From contig CM057009.1 of assembly GCA_029891345.1 (NCBI GenBank), forward strand, positions 299,003,466-299,067,465: a stretch of DNA of 64,000 nt, read 5' to 3'. Source of the stretch: Dryococelus australis. Its lineage: Eukaryota; Arthropoda; Insecta; Phasmatodea; Phasmatidae. Under the pieces are notes generated by a model, which searched no databases, was not told where the DNA came from, and saw only the letters and a list, made by a program, of their open reading frames with translations. Below are positions 23,340 through 35,572 of the stretch, piece after piece (the stretch's first letter is position 1; each line of letters begins with the position of its first letter). The position numbers and the translations under genes were made by a program.

Positions 23340-24030
23340 CCCTTTTCCAAATGAGGTCCAGCTTGTCTTTACTGAGAAAACTGTACTATTTTTTCACTAA
23401 GCACCTTGTTGGAAGTCATGTGGTTCGCAACCCACTATTTTCAACATCCCGTCATCTTAAGTCTCTGTGCTTAGCCGTGTGACGTGAAACATTTGCCATT
23501 AATTTCCAACCTTTATACTGAATGTTTAGTAATTTAAAAACTAACAAAACAAACAATTTTTTTAAAAGTAAAAACGATCTGAAAGCTGCCAATGTCGATT
23601 TCCGGGTTATCATATTCGTAATGTTTCAAAAAATTAAATCAAATGACACCTACACGTCTTTACTGTGAAACTGTTTGCTTCTTTTTTTTTCAATCAGCTG
23701 AAAAAAAAAGTTTTTATTTTAGTTTCTAATAACAACGAAATGAAAGCTACCAATGTAGATTCCCGGATTAGTATATTCGTAATCAACACAAAAAACTTAT
23801 GTGAATGACACCCAACATGTTCTTATAGCGTGTTTGATATTACTTTTTTTTTCACTCAACTGAAAAAAAAAATATATTTTCCTGTAATATTTAAATGAAA
23901 TGTATATTGAAGCTACCGATATCGGTTCCGGGTTAGCATGTGTGTAACATACGCAAAAATTTGAAGAAACACACCCGACGTCTTTACTACATGATTGGTA
24001 GTGTCTAACATTCAGCTGATAGACCTACAT
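23340..24030 (+). repeat. Tandem array, unit about 164 bp
   Basis: Three clear copies anchored on GAAAGCT(G/A)CCAATGT.GATT and CGGGTTA.CATATTCGTAA (about 23580, 23742, 23908), each with a poly-T tract, TCA.CTGAAAAAAAA and ACACC.ACACGTCTTTACT. A partial copy precedes, next to a poly-C run at 23330-23342. Confidence 0.8.
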
Positions 24031-25411
24031 AAGTACCTACATAATATAAGGTAAAACAAGTAATTAAAATTTCAAACGACCAATTAGCGTGACAATAAAA
24101 CTTATTAAAGTAAAATTGAAATATTATTTAAACCTTCATTTTACCGTATAACTGTCGACATTAATCAAGTAATTCTTCGCAGAAATTAACATTCATTAAA
24201 AGCAACTAGCTGGCTAATATGTTACCAAAACCTGTCCGAATTCATCAAGTTTGTTGCCAAAGGTATGTAAAAATGCAACCGTTATACACCTGAATTCGGG
24301 CACGGCCTGATCGTTGAAACGATATATTATGTGATGGGTGTTTGGGAACATATGTGTCACGTACCATATCTGTGATCTCACGCCTTACAGATGAAGAAAT
24401 AAACCAATCCCCATTACGATAATTAAAAACTTGTACTTTAAAACTTAGTCCAAATACAGACGCTTCGCCGTGAAGTGTGTATATAAGACGGTTACAAGGA
24501 AAGAAAACGCCCCAATACATGTTCATAAATACAGCACCCTAAGACCTCGTTATGTAATACAGTTTTGGAATGTACAGGAAAAAAAAAGATGTGCTATTAA
24601 AGTGGTGTTTCACATATTTCAATTTATTATTGGAGTACTCGAAAGACATTTAAGAAGCGAAAGTCCTCACAAAATACCGTAACCACATATAATTATATTT
24701 TCTCTCTCTCTGAGTGTGTGTGTATGCGAGTGTGTGATACAGGTGCCTGCTAGTAATTCTTAATAAATATTTTCAGGCTTGTTATTATCAAATTGATTTT
24801 AACGTATGATCTGCTAATACAGTGTAGATATTATTCGCCCTCAGTCGACATGTTCTACCATCAATAAAATTTCCAAACCAAAAACAACAAATTCTAAGCT
24901 TCAAATTATTAACTGGTTTCATTTAATTTTTCTATTTATCGACGTACAAAATAATTATGAGTTTGAAGCACAACTTTAGTTTTACATCACTTGATATGGC
25001 ACCTATCGCAATAGCCTCACGAATCATTGTGAACGAAAGTTTATAGTGTGAGATCCCGTAAAGATAATTTTATAAGTATTTCTTCAAATAACTCACATCC
25101 AATTTTCCGTAGCAGCATTAATATTTGCAATATTTATGAGTCATTATTAGATTAAAGAATTATCTCGAAAAAAGAAGCAAGAAGTAACACATACAGTCTT
25201 AAAATTCCAATGCTGGACATTAAAAATATCTTTCAAGACATGAATTTAAAAGCGGGTGTTTGTGAACATTGGTTCCATCAGAGGGTCTTGAGCTACTAAT
25301 AACTTGTCAACTAGTAGCAGGAAACAATACTTTAATAACACATTCAATTAATAACATAATATTACAGACATATACATTCTATGGTCCATAGTAATAACGT
25401 ATGTAAATAGA
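24031..25411. other. No gene supported; one unrecognised - strand frame
   Basis: A 93-residue frame (24526-24245, -; GEASVFGLSFKVQVF..., DTYVPKHPSHNISFQ) has a protein-like mix but no recognisable domain. The rest is AT-rich single-copy-looking sequence. Confidence 0.3.
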
Positions 25412-25914
25412 AGGATTTAGTATATTGACGGAAAAGGGCGTCGGGCGTCGGATTCGGATTCAGCGGGCCCATCATGTTGTGACATCATCCGACAGCCATC
25501 TGGGAAGTCAATGACATTTTACCTCTGACACATGACCTTTGACTCCTAACATCCAACAAATTGCAAACAAATCCCAAAAAATTCCGAATAAGTCCAAAAT
25601 TTTTTATAAAAACTATTTAAAAAGGGCCCCAAAAATTTCCCAAATTTTCTTGAGCAGGCGAGGTGGACTCGTGACTCCGGCGAGGTGGATCAGGGACTCC
25701 GAGCCAGTAGAGCAGACCTTTGACCTTTAACCCCGAAATTTGACCTCAAAAATCCAAAAATTCCAAAACAATTCCAAAAAATTCGATAAAATACTAAAAA
25801 ATCCCAAATATTTATTATAAAAAATTATTACAATTTTTAAAATGGTTTTTATTAAAATATTATTAAAAAGAATTTAAAATACTTAACTTTATGGAGATCA
25901 CCGCTGTACCAATT

Positions 25915-26085
25915 ACCTATTCCATCTTGGTAGGTACAACTGACGATCATCTTCGTAGACGACCACCATCTTAGTAGGCGACCACCATCTAGGCATGCAA
26001 CCACTATCTTGGTAGCTGACCAACATCTTGGTAGATGACTGCCATCTTGGCAGGCTACCACCATCTTGGTAAACATCACCCATCC
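25915..26085. repeat. Minisatellite in left arm, unit about 18 bp
   Basis: About seven variants of CACCATCTTGGTAGGCGAC; it is the mirror of 30400-30600 in the right arm. Confidence 0.85.
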
Positions 26086-26089
26086 GTCT

Positions 26090-26690
26090 TCTTGGAAGCC
26101 AGTGACCTTGACCTCATGACATCGAATGACCTTAAAAACAAAAACTCGAGAAAAAATACATAAATGTCAGCAAGCATATTACACTACTAACCACTATCGC
26201 CATATTAGATTCAGACTAGCTTGACCTACATAAAATCGAGCAAGCATAATACATTGCAGACTACCACCACCATATTGGATGCAGGTAACCATGACCTTGA
26301 ATGAACTTGAAAACAAAACTAGATAAAATACATAAATGTCAACAATCTTAAAACATTACAGACTACTACCACCATATCAGATGCAGATAACATCGACCTT
26401 AACCCCATGACCTACATAGACCTTGAAAACAAAAACTTGAGAAAAAATAACTTAAATGTCAACAAGCATATGACATTATGAACTACTACCCCATATTAGA
26501 TGTAGACTACCTTGACCTTGACCCCATGACCTTGAATGAACATGAAAACAACTCGAGAAAAATGGCAACAAGTATATTATGATGCAGACTACCTAAAATA
26601 ATATTCTTTGTAGACTACATTTAATTAGACACCATGAACTTTAATAACCTTGAAAACAAAAACTAGGGGGAAAACTATGCGAAGATGCAG
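26090..26690. repeat. AGGTCA-rich tandem array, left arm (about five units)
   Basis: Units of about 110 bp contain GACCTTGACCCCATGACCTT, then GAA.GA.CTTGAAAACAAAAACT, CGAGAAAAAATACATAAATG and AGACTACTACCACCATAT. Read on the - strand these are AAGGTCATGGGGTCAAGGTC. Confidence 0.9.
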
Positions 26691-27611
26691 AAGCTAGCCG
26701 AGACAATCCAACTTTCTCGGAAGCTGCTGTCAAACTAAGTCTCTCAGTTAGTTTACCTCCCTACTGCTTATAATATACGAGTATGCAGGCCCCATTACAT
26801 CATATTGACTTCGAAGCAATCATATTGTACCATTAAATCATTGTTCGGACACTGATCAGATAATTACCGAGTTACCTTGTGAGAGAATCTGACCAATCGC
26901 GTGAAGGCATCGAGACATCACACACGCGCGCAGGCAGGCTTTAGATGCTAGTTCCCTGATCAAACTACAGTGTAGTTATATCTTAAACATTTTCTTCGAG
27001 ATAAGTTCTCCACTCAGCTTAAAATCATGGTCACACCTAAAGCAGACAACTGAACCCAGCAGACTGACTCATAATGACCTCTTAATGCCCACTAAATGAC
27101 CCCTTATTGCCCCAAAATTACCCCAAAACGAATCTACCACCAACTTCTGGACCCCTTAAAGACCCCTAGTTATCCCAAATGACCCTAAATGAGCCCTAAC
27201 TTATCCCTTATAACACCTAATGACCCCTGTTGACCCATCAGCTCATGACACATTGACCCATGACTCATTGACCCATGATCCATTGACCCATGACACATTG
27301 ACCAATAGCACAACCTGGTCTTTGTACTGAACAACGCTGCAACATGGCAGACCACCACCATGCTTCCCAATCGGTCGTCGCGCGAAAAGGACTCTTAGTA
27401 CAGACAGCCCTCTCATACCGATGTACATTTTGAACATAGGAGAAAACTCAATCGCAGAATCGGCACTGACGTCAGCTAGTTAGCGATGATGCAGGTCGTG
27501 GCTCCATGGTCATCGAGATAAAATACAGCCCTTCGTATTTGAAATTTATCTTCGTGATATGGGAGCATTCTGAGAAATCACAAATACTCGTTCGCCCAAG
27601 AAGAAAAAAAC

Positions 27612-28125
27612 ACACAGATGAAGAATTTATTATATGCATAATTATGTATATTCTTATCTTATATATACTTAGGTATAAAATACATTAACAGTTAATTTTA
27701 TATTTATATAGCTTTACATATACATAATTATGTACATGATAAATTGAAAATAATTTAATATTTATATAATTATACCTATACATAATTATGTAAAAAATTA
27801 ATAGTAAATAATATTTTTCCATGTTAATATGTACATACTTATGTACATAATTTTGTATATATTGAAAATGATTCTATATTTACATATTTATGTATACATT
27901 ATTATGTATAAAATAAATTTGAAATAATTTGTTATTTCCACATTTATAAGTACACACACACACACATATATATTTTTATAAATAATTATATATATATACA
28001 TAATTATTTATAAAATGAAATTAAAATAATTTCATATTTACACATTTATATACCCATACATATTTATGTATCATATATATTTAAAATAAATTTATATCTA
28101 CATATTTATATACCTATACATAATT
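27612..28125. repeat. AT-rich loop of the fold-back element, repeat unit about 80-90 bp
   Basis: Recurrent TATACATAATTATGTA cores (a near-palindrome) with GAAAATAATTTAATATTTA spacers, about six copies. Confidence 0.8.
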
Positions 28126-28959
28126 ATCTGTGTGTTTTCTTCTTGGGCGAACAAATTTTTTGGGTTTGCTCAGAGTACTCCCATACTGCGAAGATGAATT
28201 GGGAATGCGAAGGGCTGTTTTTGATCTCGACGATCAAAGAGCTGTTACCTGCATCATTGCTGACTTGCTAACGTCAATGCCGATTCTGCGATCGAGTATA
28301 TAGCTATGTTCAAAATGTACGTCGGCATGAGAGGGCGGTCTGTACGAAGACGTCCTTTTCACGCGACGGCCGATTGGGACGCATGGTGGTGGCCTGCCGT
28401 ATTGCAGCATTGTTAGGTACGAAGTCCAAGTTGTGCTATTGGTCAATGTGTCAATGGGTGATATGACATTGGGTCATGGGTCATTGGGTAAATAGGGGCC
28501 ATTAGGGGTTATTGGGGGTCATTTAAGGTCATTTGAATCATTAGGGGTCATTAAGGCGTCAGGGTGTTGGTAGTGGTGGTGATGGTGGATTAATTTTGTG
28601 GTCATTTAGGGATCATCTTGTGGTAATTATGAGCCAGCCTTCAGGTGTCAGTCTGCTGGAGTCATGTTTCATTTAGGTGTAGCTACGATTTAAAGCTGAA
28701 GCTAGCTGAAGCTGTTGAAGGTATAACTACATGGTAATTTGATCAACTATCTAGCATCTAAACATGGCCTACCTGCCTGTGTGTGATGTCCCAATGCCAT
28801 TACACGATTGGTCAGCTGCAATCACGCGGTTTCTCGGTGAATGGCTATTGGGTGTCAGAACAATGTATTTAAGATGCAAAACACTTGGTTCAAAGTCAAT
28901 ATGATGTCATAGGGCTTGCACACTCGTATATTACACATAGTAGGAAGGTAAACTGATGA

Positions 28960-30400
28960 GAGGCTTAGTTTGACAGAAGCTCCTGTGAAAGTTGGATTGT
29001 CTTGTCTAACTTATGCATCTTCAAATAGTTTTTCTCTAGTTTTGTTTCCAAGGTATTCAAGGTCATGCGGTCATGGTCTATAGCTAATATGTAGGTAGTA
29101 GTTTGTAATGTAATATGCTTGTTGCAATTTATGTGTTTTTTCTCGAGTGTTTGTTTTCGAGGACTTTCAATGTCATTCAAGGACTTTCAAAGTCATGGGG
29201 TTAAGTTCAGGGTAGTCTAATTATAATATGGAGGTAGTAGTCTGTAATGTAATAAGCTTGTTGACTTTAATGCACTTTTTCTAGAGTTTTTATTTTCAAA
29301 ATTATTCAAGGTCATGGGGTGAAGGTCGAGGTTGACTGTATCTAATATGGCTTTATTAGTTTGTAATATAATATCCTAGTTGACGCTTATGAATTTTTTC
29401 TCGAGACTTTTGTTGTCAAGATCAGTGAAGGTCATGGGATCAGGTTTAGGTCATCTGCATCTAATATGGTGGCAGTAGTATGTATTGTAATATACTTGAA
29501 GACTTTTATTTTTTTCGAGTTTTTGTTTTTAAGATTATTCAAGGTCATGGGGTCCAGGACGAGGTTGCCTGCCTATAATGTAATGAAATATGTTTGTTAA
29601 TTTTTATGTACTTTTTCTAGAGTTTTGATTTTCAATATTATTCAAGGTCATGGAATGAAGTTCGAGGTTGCTTGCATCTAAAATGGTGTCAGTAGTCTCT
29701 AATGTCATATGCTTTTTGATTTTTATATACATTTATAGAATTTTTGCTTTCAAGATCATTCAAGGTCATGGGGTCAAGGTAAAGTTAGCCTGCATCTAAT
29801 ATGTTGGTAGTTTTCTGTATTATAATATACTTGTTGATTCTTATATATTTTCCTCGAGATTTTTGTTTTCTAGGTCATTCAAGGTCATGGGGTCAAGGTC
29901 ATTGTTACCTGCAACTAATATGGCATTTGTATTCTGTAAAGCCATATGATTGCTGAGTTTTATAGATTTTTCTGGAGTTTTTGTTTTCAAGGTTATTCAA
30001 ATTCATGGGGTCAAGGTCGATGTTCCTGCATCTAATTAGGTGGTAGTAGTCTGTAACGTAATATGCTTGCTAACTTTTATGTATTTTTTCGAGTTTTGGT
30101 TTTCAAGGTCTTTCAAGGTCATGATGTCATGGGTAGGTCATCTGCATACAATATGATGGCTGTAGTCTGTTATGTATTATGTTTGCTGACTTTTATGTAT
30201 ATTTCCTCGCGTTTGGTTCTCAAGGTCATTCAAGGTCATGGGGTCAGGGTCGAGGTATTCTGAATCTAATATGATGGTAGTAGGTAGTAATGTAATATGG
30301 TTGTTGACTTATATGTATTTTTCCTCGACTTTGGTTTTCCAAGGTCATTCGAGACCATGGGGGCAAGGTCAAGGTCACTGACTTCCAATATGGTAGATGG
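28960..30400 (+). repeat. AGGTCA-rich tandem array, right arm (about 12 units)
   Basis: The phrase TTCAAGGTCATGGGGTCAAGG, exact or varied, starts near 29056, 29186, 29305, 29425, 29538, 29641, 29759, 29878, 29997, 30112, 30229 and 30349, a spacing of about 103-130 bp. Each unit also has TCTAATATGGTGGTAGTAG, TCTGTAATGTAATATGCTTG and TTTTCTCGAGTTTTTGTTTT. Each intact phrase contains AGGTCA-tg-GGGTCA-AGGTC. Confidence 0.92.
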
Positions 30401-30600
30401 GCAATAACTACCAAGATGGTGGTCTTTTGCCAAGATGACAGTCGCTTACCAATATGGAGGTCGTCTTCCAGTATGGCAGTCGCCTAACAAGATGGTGGTC
30501 GCCTACCAAGATGGTGGTCGCCTACGAAGATGGTGCTCGCCTACCAAGATGGTGGTTGCCTACCAAGATGACAGTCGGTTGCACCTACCAAGGTGGTGGA
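30400..30600 (+). repeat. Minisatellite in right arm, unit about 18 bp
   Basis: About nine copies of CCTACCAAGATGGTGGTCG variants. Confidence 0.9.
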
Positions 30601-31434
30601 ATGTGAAATTGGTATGGGTTGACCTACGGAAATTAAAGTAATTAAATCAATTTTTTGAGATTTTTTAAATAATTTAAATAATAAATATTTAACAATTTAT
30701 TAATAATTTTTAAATAATTGTTAATCATGTTTTTTGAGATTTTTGGATTTTTTTCGGAATTTTTGATTATTTTAATTTTTTATTTTTGAGATTAAAGGTC
30801 AAGTTCAAATGTCAAATGTCCTGCTCAACTGGCTCGGAGTCACTGATCCACCTCGCCGGATTCATGAGTTAACTTCGCCTGCTCCGGAAAAATTGGAAAA
30901 TTTCTGGGGGTCATTTTTGAATAATTTTTTTAAATAATTGTAATAATGTTTAAATTATATATTTTTCGGCATTTTTCTAGAAATTTTTGGGTTTCGGGGT
31001 CAAGGGTCACTTTCAAAGGTGCAGGTCAAAGGTAAAGGTCAAATGTAAAGGTCAAAATTCATGGGTAAGCTGTAAAAAGTCAATGACTTCCAAGATGGCG
31101 GTCGGGTGATGTCACAACATGGCGGACCCTCTGAATCCGAATCCGACGCCCGATGCCTTTGTCCATCAACATACTAAATCCTATTTCTTAGATATATCTT
31201 CTTATTCTAGCACAAAGTTCAATAATGGCTACGTATACGCCACCTGTTATCTCGACAATGAACTATGCATTCTCTCTGAAAGCTGCGGGCTATACTGAAC
31301 ACGTCCTGCACTCTTATGGCAGAATGTATCACTACTCGCATGGTCTCGAGAGTAGTTCCAAAATCTTCTAATATGGTCAGCATGTGCTACAAAACATTTT
31401 ACATCTTAAATTCTGTAACTTTTCCATTAAGAAA

Positions 31435-31705
31435 CTTTGTCAGAATTTGAGGCAAAATTACTTTATGCAAAACGATTTTAGGCATAATTACTGAGACAAA
31501 ACTATTTTCTGGGCAGTTCAGCAAGGGGCTAGAATATTATGCGAAACTATTTGAGGCAAAACGACTTTAGGCAAGACGACTTTAGGCAGAACAACATTTA
31601 GACGAAACAACATTTAGGGGAAACAACTTTTGGCAAAACGAATTTATGCGAAACATTTTGGGCAAAAGTACTTTTAGGCAAAGTTAGTTTAGGCAAAACG
31701 ATGAT
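31435..31705 (+). repeat. Minisatellite, unit about 16-17 bp
   Basis: Around 14 degenerate copies of TTTAGGCAAAACGACTT. Confidence 0.88.
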
Positions 31706-31749
31706 CTACCCACCCATACCAACAGACGATGACGACCAATCTCAAGAGA

Positions 31750-32620
31750 AGTCACCTAATACGAATCTAATTGCTAACTTCCTCGCGCAAATCTTTACAA
31801 AAATTCGCAAAGGGCTGCAAACCTTCGCAAAATAATTAACAAAACATCGTAAATTGTCTCCATCATTGCGATCATGCAGCGAATCGAGTAGTGTTCATAG
31901 GAAAATGATGTGGAGCTGGTCGCGAGCCATATCGCCAACCAATATGCGTTATAAGAATCATGCCAAGAACTGTGGCAATAGCTACGAAACATTCCTTAAA
32001 GTAAGTCACGGACCATGTCACGAATCAAGCGAATCAAGATGCGAGATATGAAAAGTGTCTCAAAGTATTTCGCGAGTCCCATCAAGAAGCAATACCCGAG
32101 CTATGCTTGACGAGTATCGTTTCTCCAATGAGTGAATAACTTTTCCAGTGCAAGAAAACATGAGATTTCAACTTCATCTTCGGCGAAGCTGTAGTTGGAG
32201 GCATCACCTCTATCTTCAACCATGAGGTCATATGATTTTTGGCGTGAAGTTATTCGCCCGTCATTCATATCTCGATCATCGCTTTATGATGTGACTCGTG
32301 ACATTCTTTGAGATATATTTCGTAGTTTGTGTCTTGGTTTGTGACATGGTCCATAATATACTTAGAGAAATGTGTTGTAGCTCTCGTCATAGTTCGCGTC
32401 ATGGATTACCATATACTTAAAGGGATATTTATTACCTCGCACAATGGTTCGCGACATGGCACACATCAAGCTCCATGTCATTTTCCAATAATTATTACTC
32501 GATTCGCCATATTATCGCAGTGGGTGAGATATCTTACGACGTTTTGCGAAGTTTTACAAAGTTTTAACGAAATTTTGTTCGAAGAGGTTAGCAATGAGAT
32601 TAGTCAGCTGCTATGGTCGT
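31750..32620. repeat. Long imperfect palindrome, arms of about 420 bp
   Basis: The outer ends pair CTAATTGCTAACTTCCTCG with GAAGAGGTTAGCAATGAG. Further inward TCGCGA.C.GCTCCA.TCATTTTCC and ACTCGATTCGC pair, then TGACATGGTCC, and near the centre GTGAATAACTTTTCC with GTGAAGTTATTC. There is almost no spacer (about 32170-32200). TTCGC/GCGAA motifs are frequent throughout. No coding frame is supported. Confidence 0.8.
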
Positions 32621-33850
32621 TTAGTATGCCTAGTTGGTATGGTTTATTGTTATAGTCAGTTCGTATTTATGTCTAGTATTGTTGACTCGCATGTTTGGCT
32701 TGTATGGAATGATTGTGTGGATACTCTTGCCAATTTGAATACCCAGTCGTTCTTGCTGGGATGTTGGCCTGGCTGGTTGGTATATTAAGCTGGTAAAGGT
32801 TATCTGTATGGTAGATCAGAAATGATGGTTTGTTAACCTGTGTTGAGTGATCTGGTCGGATGGTATAGACATTTGGTAGGGTAGGCTTTTTTTTTGGTTA
32901 CTTTAACGCAAATGATTCGACATAATGGTCGACTAGGCTTATAACGAATCTGGGCAACAGTAAGATATATTGGGCTGATCCAGCCAATGATGGACGTAAA
33001 CAATACAGGTTTAGAAAGCCTAACACTAACAGAATGCAAATGATTTTACCGACAATATATTCAGTCCAGCTGGAGTCAGCGACGGTATCCCCAAAGACGA
33101 AGTCGAGATGTGCGTTGGCCGCTGGCGCGCCATTAAACAAACACTTATCCTTACTGTATACTCTCCAATATCTCGCTAGATCTAGCAGGTATTTAAAATT
33201 TCTGGAGACATTCAATGCGGTGCGAAAGTATATGCGCAATTAGGCACAACGTATATAATAACGTGCATACTATGTTGAAGGTGTCAAATTCACTATTATT
33301 TACCGGAATGTTAGCTACGAGGGTCAGGAGAGAGCAGACAGTATATTACACGTTAACACCAGACAATGAACTGTGACATTATGCGACTTTGTCTACATTA
33401 TTTATCTGCAGAAGTCGCGATGTTGCATGACCAACAGAAAAAACACGAGCGATGATGAGAGGTTAGAGAATGGAGTGTCGCATGCTTGGGGGTGATGAAG
33501 GTCGTTGAGGGGGTCGAGTTATGGTGAGCAAATAGTGAGGGGGATGTGAGTCAGGAGTTTGGTTGCAATAGTTCGTGGGCAGTGAGGGTGGTCAAGCTAT
33601 TGTAAGTGGCGAAGACGTGAAGAGTAGAGTGGTGTGATGGAAATGAGGGCGGAGGGAGACATGTGTTATGTAAAACTCATAATTCGCTTTTTGATGGGGG
33701 AAGGGCGTGATCATCTGGCAGATTGATCACTATATTACCAATTATTTATTGACAATGGGTTTGAGGGGAATTTACTACTGTAATCATTCACCTGCTGATA
33801 GTCATATCAGCTGTGCTCGGCCAATGTTACGAGAATCGAACCATCTGTGT
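32621..33850. other. No gene supported; G-rich purine stretch and a weak - strand frame
   Basis: 33450-33670 is a G-rich strand of GGGTGATGAGG-like phrases. The - strand frame 33239-32898 (113 residues) contains a hydrophobic segment (YIVGKIICILLVLGFLNLY) that could be membrane-spanning, but it has no family match or splice evidence. Confidence 0.3.
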
Positions 33851-34510
33851 CACCCACATCCAGTATATCATATGAGGTCAGTAAAGTAATGTTCTCCACA
33901 ATTTTTAAGTTTGTGGTCAATTATTGCGATTTTTTAGATTGTTCAAATTCACTGTCACAGGTGTTAAAATCAAGGTCACCCCCATCAAAAATGTATATGG
34001 ACATCAATGCCCTTTTTTACTCGTTCTTATAATATTTTCGAATTTTGCGAATTTTTTTTATTTTAATTTTTTTTAATTTTAAGTTCAAAGGGGATCAATA
34101 TCAAGGTCGTCCACATCAAACATGACGGTTTGGGTAAGTCATATAACTTTATCTTCGTATTTACCGAGGGTTTTTTTTTTTTAGTTGTATATGTTTGTCT
34201 CGATTTCTCGAGGTTAAAATTTCTGCTGTCAAGGTCAGTTTCACTTACATCCAAGATAGCAGTCTGAGTACGTAATGTAATTTTTTCCTCTATTTATACT
34301 AGTTTTTAAACATTGCTCTCGGTTTTCCTAGTTCAAGGACACCAAGGTCAAGGTCAAGTTCACCTACAACCAACATGGTGGTAGTGGTCAATAACGCAAT
34401 ATTTTCCACGATTTTTAGATTTTTCATTTTTTTCCGAGAGTTTTCTAGATAGCTTATTTTCTATGTCACAGTGGTGTCCATATCGCCCACATCCAACATG
34501 GTTGTTAAAG
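33850..34510 (+). repeat. AGGTCA-containing tandem array, dispersed relative of the fold-back arms
   Basis: Five to six degenerate units of about 115 bp, each with (ATCAAGGTC/CAAGGTCAAGTTCACC), ACATC(C/A)AACATGG, GTAATGTAAT.TTTTCC and a TTTTTAGATTTTTC or TCTCGA tract. The layout matches the 28960-30400 array, but the units are more diverged. Confidence 0.75.
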
Positions 34511-34741
34511 GTTAATAATGTACCCAAAAATGGCAGTCCCACAACGATAAACTAGACGCTCAGGTGTGGTGTCAATCACGAGAGCAGATGGCTTCTTGCA
34601 CTGGATACTTAATGCCTGTGATATATCTCTCCAAGTCCTACTATTAACATTGATATCGACCCCTAGAATAATATTCTCATTTTTCATAGTGTAACATCTA
34701 TGTGAGTTTAATGATAAAATGCAATGTAAGTTTGCCAACAT
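34505..34741 (-). other. Unrecognised 78-residue open frame
   Basis: Has a protein-like composition (ENIILGVDINVNSRTWRD, KKPSALVIDTTPERL). No family is recognised and no splice signals are evident. It may be a fragment of an unidentified mobile element. Confidence 0.18.
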
Positions 34742-35157
34742 GGTGCTTAAAGTTCAACATACGTGATTTACATGTTGTATCACAATTCTACCGACTATTT
34801 CACATGCAGATTAATCACTATTAAAGTGGATAACATATATACGACCTATGGTCCAAAATCATCTTATAGTGGTACACACAATTTAAGTTGTACGTGAAAA
34901 AATAGTTTATTGCAAATATTGGATAAAATATTTGAAATGGAACACCGAGTGGCTGGAGAACTGGTTGCTGAACGCTACAATACCTGCCACAATATTATTT
35001 CACATAAATAACCACCGTTAATAATCCAATTTCGATCTTACATCCATGATGCTGAAGCATAATTGGGAATTAAATAATGGATTATAATTTTGCATGCAAC
35101 AATAACGAAATATGTCGGAATGTTTAAAAACTATGCGCTTCCCCGTTATCCATTAAC

Positions 35158-35572
35158 GGCTGTTCACGATAAAGTAAGCACTTTTGAAATCAACCTGAGA
35201 AAAAAGTCACTGCCCTGCTTGCATATATTTTAACGAGCGGCCAGAGTGACATGCGCCCAGTAAAGTTGGTAACGATGAATGGGAAGTAGTTCCTTATCTT
35301 AACGTCGAATAAAAAAAATTGATCACAATTTCTGATAATTTAAATTATTTGTTTCGCTTTCCGGTTTTTTAATGCATTGAAGTGTAAAATTGAGCAGATC
35401 TGTAAAATATTTACTTTTCTAATAATTTCACAGTTTCACTTGACCGACGCATGAACAAAGTGAGGGGGCCCATGGCAATATTATTTTCACATAAGGCGGA
35501 AGAATACACAATGTGTATACAAGTAGATCTTAAGCAGGGCATTCAAAAGTGCTCATTTTACCGTGAACAGCC
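35158..35572. mobile_element. MITE-like element, 415 bp, 31-bp terminal inverted repeats
   Basis: Termini 35158-35188 and 35542-35572 (GGCTGTTCACG.TAAA.T.AGC...) are inverted repeats with three mismatches. A GCCCTGCTT motif is also inverted inside. No ORF. A target-site duplication is not clear. A related end (GCCGTTCTCAGTAAAGTGAA) lies at 56728-56762. Confidence 0.75.

Larger units (their letters stand above)
25412..31182. mobile_element. Giant fold-back element (about 5.8 kb) with long inverted arms
   Basis: Both ends read (A)AGGATTTAGTAT(A/G)TTGA(C/T)GG...GGGCGTCGGATTCGG when each is read inward. The match continues through GTTGTGACATCA.CCGAC.GCCATCT and GAAGTCAATGAC. Inner arm boundaries pair at GTTCGCCCAAGAAGAAAA (27589 region) and TTTTCTTCTTGGGCGAAC (28136 region). 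Left arm about 2.2 kb, loop about 0.5 kb, right arm about 3.06 kb. In order from the ends inward, each arm holds a CACCATCTTGGTAG minisatellite, an AGGTCA-rich array of about 118-bp units, a unique block with a TCAAACTAAG(T/C)CTCTCA(G/A) core, and a degenerate TGACCC/CCATTGACC region. The arms are unequal because the right array is longer. No transposase was found. It lies wholly inside the receptor's 25.8-kb intron. Confidence 0.88.
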
